Of a DNA stretch of 64,000 nucleotides, positions 9,611 through 16,264 are shown piece after piece (position 1 is the first letter of the stretch; every line of letters starts with the position of its first letter). The notes below the pieces were generated by a model. It did no database searches. It was not told the origin of the DNA and worked only from the letters and a program-made list of their open reading frames with translations. This DNA comes from an uncultured Prevotellaceae bacterium (GTDB lineage Bacteria > Bacteroidota > Bacteroidia > Bacteroidales > Bacteroidaceae): contig OMWC01000012.1 in the NCBI GenBank assembly GCA_900314655.1, positions 1 through 64,000 of the forward strand, given 5' to 3'. Made by a program: the position numbers and the translations under genes.

Positions 9611-11302
9611 CTATAGGCTCAATAATTTCTCATCAAGCTGTTTGGAAGTTCCTTCTACATCGAATAGTTTTTTCATCATCGTATTACGTATTTTCGTGAT
9701 ATAGGCAGATGAAACTCCAAGTAAGTTGCAGATGTCCTTTGGTCGGAAATGCAGACGGATAAGGATACAGGTGTTGAATTCCTTTTCGTTCAAGGCATAT
9801 TTCTTGGAAGATATAAACTGATAGAAAGACGGGAAAAAGTCTATTACCATCATATACATCTGTTGCCATTCTTCTGCTGACGGCAGGATCCCTTTTGTAG
9901 CCAGCTTGTCAAAAGCCTGATAGATTTCTGAATCCTTAAGCCTCGTTTCTGCAAATTCTTTTTCTTTTGCATCTTTACTGCGGAACTTCTCTATATCACT
10001 CCTAAGGGCTTCAAGGTCCTTCTCCTTTTTTGCAATTAATAGGTTTAACTCGGAAGTGTAATCGTTTAAGTCTTCTATATTGTCTAGGGCTTTTGAAAGG
10101 GCCGCTTCTATATTCATTGCATGTGACCTGAGTCCGCCGACTTCCAACTGTGCTTTGGCTAATTCTGCAACGCTTTGATGATAATGGTGGAGAGCCGCTA
10201 AACGCTTCTTTCTTTCCTTGCGTATTACAATGAAAGTAATAGCAATGATACTGAGCACCCCAAACCCTGTAAGTATAAGCCTGTTTCGCATCTTTTCAGA
10301 TTTCTCGTTAGCCAGACGTGCTGATTCTTGATAGTGGGAATAGTCATACATGGCTTTCATGCGCTCCACCTCCTGTGTGGCCATGTGGGCATAGACGGAG
10401 TCGTTCATCTCATAACTGTACAGGGCATACTTGGCAGCGGAGTCAGGCCGATGGGTTTTCTGATAAAGTAGGGCGAGGCCTTTTGATGCTGCATTCTGGT
10501 TGTTGAAGTCTTTGCCTTCACGGAGTTCTTTTCGGAAGAAGAATTCTGCAGAATCGTATTTTTCTTTTGCCAAATAATAGCGTCCTTTGGTGTAATAGTA
10601 AATCTCACGTCCCTTTTCTATATCATGGTTCTTGTCGAAGTAACCAGATTCCGATTCGTATAAGTCCATAAAAGTCTTGGCCTTCCTCAAAGAGTCTTTC
10701 TCAACAAGCATCGAGATGGCTCCGCCCAACAGACCTGATGACAAATTCTTATAGCCGTATTTTCTAGCCAGCCTGGATGTATGTTCGCATATATACAGGG
10801 CCGAATCAGGCTTTCCCGTTCTTTGATAGGCTGCAATATTACCAGCCATATTCAGTAGAGCGGCAAGTGTGTCTTTAGCTTTCCAGGCATATTGAGTGGC
10901 AAGGTTATTATAATAGAGGTCTTCCTCTATGAGGTTCTGCTTATAGAACACATCACTCATCTGGGCATAAACCCTGCTGAGCAGGGCGTAGTTACATTCA
11001 GTGCCTGATGTATCTGCCTGATTTGCCGCCATCTGAAAGCTGTTCAGCGCATAGGGATAGTCATGCGTATCTTGGCATGCACGTCCTAAAAGATAATATG
11101 CCAGCATCTTCTCGTTAGCTGTACCATGGCTGTCATAGTAGTCAACGAGCAGCCGTTGGATGCTGTCGGATCGGAAAACGGTATCGCATTTGTTCTGGCT
11201 ATCGATAAGTTGAAGCAGATGATGCATACGCTGGGCCTCCCTGCTGCCACAGGCAGAGAGCAGCAGAAGTACAAGAACAATATGGAATAACCGTTTCATC
11301 AT
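9611..11302 (-). CDS. TPR-containing, membrane-anchored regulator with C-terminal helix-turn-helix-like region
   Basis: The frame is open from 11356, but a consensus promoter sits at 11326-11357, inside that extension. The start is therefore ATG at 11302 (or the adjacent ATG at 11299). From there the protein is 563 residues and begins with a lipoprotein signal ending LLLSACGS. The first 310 residues are helical repeats of TPR type. A single membrane segment follows near residue 335 (ILTGFGVLSIIAITFIVI), then a coiled coil of about 80 residues. The C-terminus (RLHFRPKDICNLLGVSSAYI) looks like a LuxR-type DNA-binding helix-turn-helix. This layout is common in Bacteroidota regulators. The target is unknown. 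Confidence 0.72.
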   Translation of the reverse strand: MMKRLFHIVLVLLLLSACGSREAQRMHHLLQLIDSQNKCDTVFRSDSIQRLLVDYYDSHGTANEKMLAYYLLGRACQDTHDYPYALNSFQMAANQADTSGTECNYALLSRVYAQMSDVFYKQNLIEEDLYYNNLATQYAWKAKDTLAALLNMAGNIAAYQRTGKPDSALYICEHTSRLARKYGYKNLSSGLLGGAISMLVEKDSLRKAKTFMDLYESESGYFDKNHDIEKGREIYYYTKGRYYLAKEKYDSAEFFFRKELREGKDFNNQNAASKGLALLYQKTHRPDSAAKYALYSYEMNDSVYAHMATQEVERMKAMYDYSHYQESARLANEKSEKMRNRLILTGFGVLSIIAITFIVIRKERKKRLAALHHYHQSVAELAKAQLEVGGLRSHAMNIEAALSKALDNIEDLNDYTSELNLLIAKKEKDLEALRSDIEKFRSKDAKEKEFAETRLKDSEIYQAFDKLATKGILPSAEEWQQMYMMVIDFFPSFYQFISSKKYALNEKEFNTCILIRLHFRPKDICNLLGVSSAYITKIRNTMMKKLFDVEGTSKQLDEKLLSL

Positions 11303-11325
11303 TCTTCTTTTCCGTTTAGTGATGG

Positions 11326-11357
11326 CAAAGGTAATGCTTTTATCTGGAACGGCCAAA
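11326..11357 (-). promoter_or_regulatory. Consensus Bacteroidota promoter of the TPR regulator gene
   Basis: The minus strand carries TTTG (11354-11357), 20 bases, then TACCTTTG (11326-11333). The predicted transcript starts near 11319. This rules out the upstream in-frame ATG at 11356 and supports the start at 11302. Confidence 0.75.
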
Positions 11358-11438
11358 AATAAGGCTGATATTGATATTTAGTAATTACTCAGCGTGGGAT
11401 TTCACAGGAATTGGATGACGTCTGATGGCACGGTAAAT

Positions 11439-11485
11439 TACTGCGGAGGCTCCGCAGTAGTACTGCGCATCATCCGCAGTACTGC
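11439..11485. repeat. Overlapping TACTGCGGA-type palindromes
   Basis: Three palindromes overlap or abut. They are a 10-base-arm hairpin at 11439-11448/11450-11459, cgcagta/tactgcg at 11453-11467, and the perfect decamer GCAGTACTGC at 11476-11485. Further half-copies (GCAGTACTACTGC) continue to about 11510. The first two cannot form at the same time. The cluster lies about 80 bases upstream of the TPR-regulator promoter. Confidence 0.6.
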
Positions 11486-11593
11486 TGCTAATGAGTCGCA
11501 GTACTACTGCAAATGATTCGCACTTATGCGAGAAACAACTGCGTGTAAGCCGAAATCTAAATATTTTGGGGCGATTTTTTCGCGTCAAAGGCA

Positions 11594-11695
11594 TTTTGCT
11601 ATCACTGCTATCACCTGTGCTATCACCAACTCTTTTCCTGCAACTTCCAACCAGCCAAGTGTTTACTGATTTTAGTGATAGCAGTGATAGCAAAA
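11594..11695. repeat. 21-bp perfect inverted repeat with internal GCTATCAC repeats
   Basis: The arm at 11594-11614 (TTTTGCTATCACTGCTATCA plus C) is the exact reverse complement of 11675-11695. The spacer is 60 bases. Each arm contains two copies of CTATCA/TGATAG, and a further GCTATCAC copy lies at 11619-11626. The role is unknown. Confidence 0.65.
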
Positions 11696-11765
11696 ACAGG
11701 AAAAACTTTTCTTACGTATAGAAGGTGTCGGCCCTACGTTCTTGACCCCCGCCAATGTCCGTTGT

Positions 11766-12233
11766 CTATTTCGTCATCTTCATCACATCCTCGAGCGTGA
11801 ACTTTCCCGAGAAGATCATCAGCGTTATCTCTTCATTGTCTTCTGTCTGCATGACCACAGCCGACTGCTGTTTGCCGATACAATGGTAGATGTTCACCTT
11901 ACTTTCGTCCTCGTTCATCTGCATCAGCAACTCGTATTTGCCCTTTGCTAAAATGGCCTTTACGTCGCTCTTCAGTTTCGTCTTGGCAGCTTTGTTCTCG
12001 GTATTGATAATCTGAATGCCCGTCAGTTTGCCGGCCAGGGTCTTGATGTCAACGCCGGGCACCGAAGGCGTGGCGTTCTTGCCCGCCATGCCGAGCATGT
12101 ATTTCGAAATGTAAACGTAGGTCACGTTTTTCATGTCGGCATATTTCTCGAATGCCTTCACTTGGGCATTGGCATGGAGGCTGCACGAGGCCACCACGAT
12201 GCCGATGAGGAATTTTATGATAATCTGTTTCAT
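11766..12233 (-). CDS. DUF4252 domain protein, secreted, last gene of the sigma operon
   Basis: This 155-residue protein has a signal peptide (residues 1-24, ending ANAQ). The following domain has the DUF4252 pattern: FEKYADMKNVTYVYISKYML, a central GIQIINTENKAAK, and a C-terminal EITLMIFSGKFTLEDV. Proteins of this family in Bacteroidota are typically encoded next to an ECF sigma factor and an anti-sigma gene, as here. The start codon follows the anti-sigma-like stop by one base, so the genes are translationally close. The biochemical role is not known. It is a paralogue of the first gene of the operon (13179-13745). Confidence 0.75.
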   Translation of the reverse strand: MKQIIIKFLIGIVVASCSLHANAQVKAFEKYADMKNVTYVYISKYMLGMAGKNATPSVPGVDIKTLAGKLTGIQIINTENKAAKTKLKSDVKAILAKGKYELLMQMNEDESKVNIYHCIGKQQSAVVMQTEDNEEITLMIFSGKFTLEDVMKMTK

Positions 12234-12234
12234 G

Positions 12235-12678
12235 TTATTTCATTACCTTTAGTTTCTCATAAAATGATTGTTCCGTTTTCTCGCTCAGGGCTTTTGCCCG
12301 TTCCAGATGTCCCATGCCCTTGTTCAGGTTCATGGCCAGCATGTTAAGTGCGCGTTCGGCCTCCTGTTGTGCCTTTACAGGGTCTTGGTAAGTGTCCTGT
12401 TCGGCAAAGCCCACCCCCTGCCCCTCTCGAGAGGAGGGGAGTTCTTCACGTTGCAGGTAGTGAATCCCAAAACCTAAGACAAGGGCAAGGCAGGCAGCAG
12501 CAGCGGCAGCGACCCCCCTCCATCTCCCCCGAGGGGGAGTGTTGGAAGCCTCCCCTCGGGGAGGTATGGAGGGGGTTGTTGGTTTGGCTCCCCATTCATC
12601 TATCTTCTTTGAAAGTCGTTCCTCCAGACCTTCCGGTATGGGGATTTGTTCCAACGTTTTCAGATTCAGTTCGTCCAT
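12235..12678 (-). CDS. Anti-sigma-factor-like membrane protein carrying two in-frame palindromic insertions
   Basis: This 147-residue protein has a cytoplasmic N-terminus (MDELNLKTLEQIPIPEGLEE), one membrane segment near residues 57-73 (AAAAAACLALVLGFGIHYL), and a helical C-terminal part ending in NLNKGMGHLERAKAL. That layout and its position after an ECF sigma gene point to an anti-sigma partner. Two GC-rich palindromes lie inside the gene in frame. One encodes roughly TPSIPPRGEASNTPPRGRW just before the membrane segment. The other encodes ELPSSREGQGVGF just after it. Both flank the membrane segment, as expected for insertions tolerated in flexible linkers. The start overlaps the end of the sigma gene by 13 bases. 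Confidence 0.7.
   Translation of the reverse strand: MDELNLKTLEQIPIPEGLEERLSKKIDEWGAKPTTPSIPPRGEASNTPPRGRWRGVAAAAAACLALVLGFGIHYLQREELPSSREGQGVGFAEQDTYQDPVKAQQEAERALNMLAMNLNKGMGHLERAKALSEKTEQSFYEKLKVMK
12411..12440. repeat. GC-rich palindromic element R1, in frame in the anti-sigma-like gene
   Basis: The core CCTCTCGAGAGG is a perfect palindrome, flanked by CCCC and AGGGG. On the coding strand it encodes ELPSSREGQG. It belongs to the CCTCCCC/GGGGAGG family described for R2-R9. Confidence 0.6.
12511..12576. repeat. GC-rich palindromic element R2, in frame in the anti-sigma-like gene
   Basis: Outer arms CCCCCTCCAT (12514-12523) and ATGGAGGGGG (12566-12575) enclose two perfect hairpins. These are CTCCCCC-GA-GGGGGAG (12524-12539) and CCTCCCC-TC-GGGGAGG (12549-12564). 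Both hairpins recur base for base in element R5 inside argC, and both elements encode PPRGEAS in the same frame. Confidence 0.8.
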
Positions 12679-13178
12679 GTCTTCGCGATTTTGTCAAATT
12701 GTTCTTTCAGTTTCTTTTTCGTTCGCATCACGATGATGCGGATATTGCCTTGCGAGAGTCCGGTGTCGCGCTCTATCTCTTCGTAGGAGCGGTCGTCCAC
12801 CACATGCATCTGGATGATTTTGGCATCTCTTTCGGATAGTTCTCTGATGAGTCCTTCCAGTTGCCTGACCTCGTCTCTCGCGTCTATCTGGTGGTCCAGG
12901 CTCTGTTCGTCGGGCGGATCGTCGCCGTTCTTCAGTTCCGCCGAGGCGTCAAGCCGTTTCAGTCGCTGCTGGTCAACAAACAGGTTTCGCATCATGGTCA
13001 CGAGATAAGCATCCCTCATGGCCTCGTCGGGCAGGTCGTCGCGCTTCTGCCATAACTTCAGGTACAAGTCCTGAAGCAGGTCTTCGGCATCCTGCGCATT
13101 GCCCGTCAGGTGGTAAGCCACCCGATAGAGCAACCTGTAGTGGGGCATGAACCGTTGCTTGAACTCCCGTGCGTCCAT
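12666..13178 (-). CDS. RNA polymerase ECF sigma factor (sigma-70 family)
   Basis: This 170-residue protein fits the ECF length. Region 2 is at residues 10-80 (AYHLTGNAQDAEDLLQDLYL). Region 4 is at residues 110-165 (LSERDAKIIQMHVVDDRSYE, then GLSQGNIRIIVMRTKKKLKE). It directs RNA polymerase to a small set of promoters under control of its cognate anti-sigma factor. The gene starts directly after the stop of the upstream DUF4252 gene and overlaps the anti-sigma-like gene downstream, so all four genes form one operon. The regulon cannot be read from the window. Confidence 0.88.
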   Translation of the reverse strand: MDAREFKQRFMPHYRLLYRVAYHLTGNAQDAEDLLQDLYLKLWQKRDDLPDEAMRDAYLVTMMRNLFVDQQRLKRLDASAELKNGDDPPDEQSLDHQIDARDEVRQLEGLIRELSERDAKIIQMHVVDDRSYEEIERDTGLSQGNIRIIVMRTKKKLKEQFDKIAKTWTN

Positions 13179-13745
13179 TCAGTTATTTATTTCAACCTTA
13201 GTGTCATTCACTTCGGTCTTAACCTTCATGCCCTCCTGCATCATTTTGGCAAAATCGAACGTTCCGTTGATGACTACCAGGTTGGCCTCTTCGTCCGAAA
13301 GAGCCAGAACGACGTTGGTGGAACGCTCTCCGTTTTTGGAGAGATAGATCTTCACGATTTCACCATCATCGTCTTTCGTGTCCATCAGTGGCTCCCATTC
13401 CTGACCTTTCAGCAGATTCAGGGCGGTTTTCGTGAATTTCTTGATGCTGCCTTTCTGTTCGCACGTGAAAACTTTGATGTTGTCGAACTGATCATAGAAA
13501 TCCGCTCCTTTACCCTGTTCGGGTGTAAATTCCATATCGCCCAACTGCAAGCCTTTCCCCTCCATGCCTGCGAGTTTAATCATGTCCTTATTGACCTGCA
13601 CATATTCCACGCCCTTGATCTCAGCCAACTTCTCGAAGTCTGCGCTTTGGGCGTGGGCATTGGCACACACGAATACTAACATGGCACAAATGGCCCACTT
13701 TCTCATAGTCTGTAAAGGACAGAACGTTTCAGTTAATTTCTTCAT
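13179..13745 (-). CDS. DUF4252 domain protein, secreted, first gene of the sigma operon
   Basis: I start at ATG 13745, because the longer frame to 13781 begins with TTG. That gives 188 residues with a hydrophobic export segment (WAICAMLVFVCANAHAQ). A DUF4252 domain follows (ADFEKLAEIKGVEYVQVNKD, then NLVVINGTFDFAKMMQEG). It resembles the smaller DUF4252 protein at the other end of the operon, which suggests an old duplication flanking the sigma/anti-sigma pair. Such exported proteins may be sensed by, or act upstream of, the anti-sigma factor. That is inference from gene order only. Confidence 0.75.
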   Translation of the reverse strand: MKKLTETFCPLQTMRKWAICAMLVFVCANAHAQSADFEKLAEIKGVEYVQVNKDMIKLAGMEGKGLQLGDMEFTPEQGKGADFYDQFDNIKVFTCEQKGSIKKFTKTALNLLKGQEWEPLMDTKDDDGEIVKIYLSKNGERSTNVVLALSDEEANLVVINGTFDFAKMMQEGMKVKTEVNDTKVEINN

Positions 13746-13884
13746 CTTTCGGTTGTTATTTGTTGATTTATTTACTTTCAAAGTGTCGTTGATGAACGCT
13801 TCTATCTGTAAATACGTGTTTTCCAGCGGATTTGTTACAAAGACATTGCTGATTTTCGAAAAAGAACATGAATCATAGGGGCTT

Positions 13885-14442
13885 TTATTCTATCAGATTG
13901 TAGGTTCTGACCATTTCTTTGAAGGCTTGGGCCTTCTCTATGAGCGCTGATGGTTCTTCCATCCAATTCTCGTCGATGCTGGCAGGGACAGCCTTGATGA
14001 GACGGCCTTTGTCGAAATAGAGACGCTGTTCCTTTGGACCATTATACCCAGCCACGCGTTGATAGCAAAAGATGAAATCTTCTGTCTCTGGGTCAAACAG
14101 CCATTCGCGGTAGATGGTGACCGAACGCTCTATGGTTTCACGTACTAATCTGGGAATGACGGTGTTGAAACGGGGATGATCCGGTTCATCTGCCTCATAA
14201 GGGGACGTAAGTAGAATTTCCGTTCGATGCTTCACAGGGCCTCCTCCCGCATAGTTGATCATCGACTCAAACTTCAAAGACCATGCACCATGCTCCACCC
14301 ATTCCTCGGAATCTTTGTATTTAGCCGCTTCCTGGGCTTCATTATACAACTGACGAATCCGCTTCACTTTGGTCTCGGCGGTTTGCGAAAAGGCCAACTG
14401 CGGCAGCAGGAAGACCAGCGCAATCATCAAGATTTTCTTCAT
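13885..14442 (-). CDS. Secreted protein of unknown function
   Basis: I prefer ATG at 14442 because it places the signal peptide (MKKILMIALVFLLPQLAFSQ) at the N-terminus; the open frame runs further to 14472. The mature part of about 165 residues starts with a helix (ETKVKRIRQLYNEAQEAAKY). A mixed alpha/beta region follows with FDPETEDFIFCYQRVAGYNG and EQRLYFDKGRLIKAV. I do not recognise a family. It lies about 140 bases upstream of the DUF4252/sigma operon in the same direction and could be read with it. Confidence 0.6.
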   Translation of the reverse strand: MKKILMIALVFLLPQLAFSQTAETKVKRIRQLYNEAQEAAKYKDSEEWVEHGAWSLKFESMINYAGGGPVKHRTEILLTSPYEADEPDHPRFNTVIPRLVRETIERSVTIYREWLFDPETEDFIFCYQRVAGYNGPKEQRLYFDKGRLIKAVPASIDENWMEEPSALIEKAQAFKEMVRTYNLIE

Positions 14443-14522
14443 AGGATTTAGTTTATAGTTCATAGATGGCACAAAAATACAAAATATTCTTCACTCTTCA
14501 TTCTTCATTCTTCATTTTTTAT

Positions 14523-14530
14523 TATATTTG
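14523..14530 (+). promoter_or_regulatory. Promoter -7 element for the GH43-like gene
   Basis: TATATTTG matches TAnnTTTG exactly and lies 43 bases before the preferred ATG at 14573. A run of direct CTTCATT repeats (about 14497-14517) occupies the place of the -33 box, and no clear TTTG is seen there. Confidence 0.5.
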
Positions 14531-14572
14531 CACTCAGTTAAAATACAACATGACTATAAACCTAAAAGAATT

Positions 14573-16177
14573 ATGAGAAAAGAATGGCTTTACCTGCTAT
14601 TGCTGCTACTCTGTCCGGCAGCAGGCTTAAACATCACGGCACAGAATCCTTATCTGCCCCTCTGGGAGCATATCCCCGACGGCGAACCCTACGTTTTTGA
14701 AGATCCCGACAAGCCTGGAGAATACCGTGTGTATATCTATGGCTCGCACGATATCTACCGCACGAATTATTGTGGGCCAGACCAGGTGGTATGGTCGGCA
14801 TCAGTCAACGACCTGACACACTGGCGCTACGACGGCATTATCTTCGAGTCGAACAAAGGTGCCGACGGCAAACTGCTCAACGAGGGCGGCGTGAATGATG
14901 TGCTCTTCGCACCCGATGTGGCTATGGTAAAAGAGAAAGACGGCTCAAAGACCTATTATCTCTACCCCAACACGCAGAACGGCGGACGCCAGACGATGGT
15001 GGCCAAGAGCAAAAGACCCGACGGCCCATTCGAAGTGTGCAACTGGAACCCAGAGAAGCCCAACGAGACGGTAGGAATCCTATATTTCGACCCGGGTGTT
15101 TTCGTGGATGACGACGGCAGAGTATATGGCTATTGGGGCTTCGGCGAATCGCACGGCGCAGAACTCGACCCTGCCACGATGGCTACGCTGAAGAAGGGCG
15201 GACAGCATATTGAGAACCTTATTCCCGGTTACCAGCAGGACGATCTCTATCGTTTCTTCGAAGCTTCTTCCATGCGCAAGATTGGCGATAAGTACGTATT
15301 GATCTACAGCCGTTTCACCCGCGAAGGAGAGTTTGGCCTGCCCATGGTGAACTACACGCTTGCATACGCCTACAGCGACTATCCCCTGGGTCCGTTCACC
15401 TATGGCGGCACACTCATCGACGGACGTGCCCGCGGCAAGGATGCCCAAGGGAATATCATCCCTACGGCCAATCCCACAGGCAACACCCACGGCTCGCTCT
15501 GCGAAATCAACGGACAATGGTATATCTTCTATCACCGCCAAACGGGTGTCAACGAATACAGCCGTCAGGCCATGGTGGCACCCGTGACCGTGAAAGTAGA
15601 GAAAGGACTGGGAGGCAAAGTGGAAATCTCGGAAGGCGAATACACTTCTGAAGGCTTTGAGACCAACGGACTGAAGATGAACAAGCGCTATCCTGCCGCC
15701 ATCGCCTGCTGGCTCACTTGTCCGGAACCTACCACCCGCGACAGCAAGGGCAATTCCGTTTATACCGGTTCCTATGTGGAGGCCACCTATCTGAAAGAGA
15801 TTCCCCAAGGCGATCCTTACGACATCAAATGGAACTGTAATCCTGTGGTGAACAATACCGACGGCTCTATCGTGGGCTATAAGTATTTCAACCTTGATGG
15901 TGTCAAGGGCAACAAGGCCCGACTGTTGCTGAACATGAAGACCACGGGCGTGAAAGGAAGCATCAAGGTGATGGTTGACAGCCCCTGGGAAAGCTGCGGC
16001 GGTAAGTGCGTAGGCCAGCTGAGCCTCAGCGGAAAGAGCACGAAAGCAAAGGATGTAAGCATCTCCCTGAAAGGCCTTCAGGGGATGAGCGGTAAACATG
16101 CCCTGTTCTTCGTCTTCTCTTCACCCACGAAGAAACAGTCGCTCTGTACGCTCTACAGCCTGAGCCTGAACAAATAA
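14573..16177 (+). CDS. Secreted glycoside hydrolase family 43-like enzyme
   Basis: The start at 14573 (MRKEWLYLLLLLLCPAAG) gives 534 residues with a signal peptide ending at about residue 24. The N-terminal 340 residues form a five-bladed-propeller hydrolase of GH43 type. Candidate acids are the Asp in the DPDKPGEYRVYIYGSHD region, the Asp in LFAPDVAMV, and the Glu in RFFEASSMRKIGDKYVLIYS. THGSLCEINGQWYIFYHRQT is the usual late GH43 block. The C-terminal 180 residues are beta-rich and may bind carbohydrate. GH43 enzymes act on arabinan, xylan or galactan side chains; the substrate cannot be fixed here. Its neighbour downstream, convergent, is a neopullulanase. Confidence 0.78.
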   Translation: MRKEWLYLLLLLLCPAAGLNITAQNPYLPLWEHIPDGEPYVFEDPDKPGEYRVYIYGSHDIYRTNYCGPDQVVWSASVNDLTHWRYDGIIFESNKGADGKLLNEGGVNDVLFAPDVAMVKEKDGSKTYYLYPNTQNGGRQTMVAKSKRPDGPFEVCNWNPEKPNETVGILYFDPGVFVDDDGRVYGYWGFGESHGAELDPATMATLKKGGQHIENLIPGYQQDDLYRFFEASSMRKIGDKYVLIYSRFTREGEFGLPMVNYTLAYAYSDYPLGPFTYGGTLIDGRARGKDAQGNIIPTANPTGNTHGSLCEINGQWYIFYHRQTGVNEYSRQAMVAPVTVKVEKGLGGKVEISEGEYTSEGFETNGLKMNKRYPAAIACWLTCPEPTTRDSKGNSVYTGSYVEATYLKEIPQGDPYDIKWNCNPVVNNTDGSIVGYKYFNLDGVKGNKARLLLNMKTTGVKGSIKVMVDSPWESCGGKCVGQLSLSGKSTKAKDVSISLKGLQGMSGKHALFFVFSSPTKKQSLCTLYSLSLNK

Positions 16178-16182
16178 CAGAA

Positions 16183-16264
16183 AGCCCCCTCCAAACCTCC
16201 CCCTTGGGGGAGGTTTTTCAACCTTGCCAGACTTTTCCCCCTGAAGGGGGATGAGAGAGGGGCT
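16183..16264. repeat. GC-rich palindromic element R3 between convergent genes
   Basis: This 82-base element has outer arms AGCCCCCTC and GAGAGGGGCT around two hairpins. These are an 11-base-arm stem at 16193-16203/16206-16216 (AAACCTCCCCC, loop TT) and TCCCCCT-GA-AGGGGGA at 16236-16251. It aligns nearly end to end with element R4 inside the pullulanase gene. It abuts the TGA of the neopullulanase gene and may act as a bidirectional terminator. Confidence 0.78.

Larger units (their letters stand above)
11358..11765. other. Intergenic stretch with clustered palindromes, no credible gene
   Basis: About 400 bases lie between the DUF4252 gene (ends at 11766) and the promoter of the TPR regulator. 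Two short overlapping frames occur (11385-11693 minus and 11491-11721 plus), but both have unbalanced composition and neither has a recognisable family, so I treat the stretch as non-coding. It holds a cluster of GCAGTA/TACTGC palindromes (11439-11485) and a 21-base perfect inverted repeat (11594-11695). Confidence 0.55.

Noticed and set aside
11385..11721. Opposed short frames of 102 and 76 codons
   Set aside because: They are produced by the inverted TGATAG repeats and have Ser/Asp-repetitive content; neither has a credible start context.
15080..16099. Minus-strand frame of 339 codons
   Set aside because: Antisense to the GH43-like gene, with low-complexity His/Val/Ala content and no family features.
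16183..16264. Element R3 as a plain intrinsic terminator
   Set aside because: It may end transcription, but the near-identical copy inside the pullulanase coding sequence shows that it is a repeat, not a dedicated terminator.
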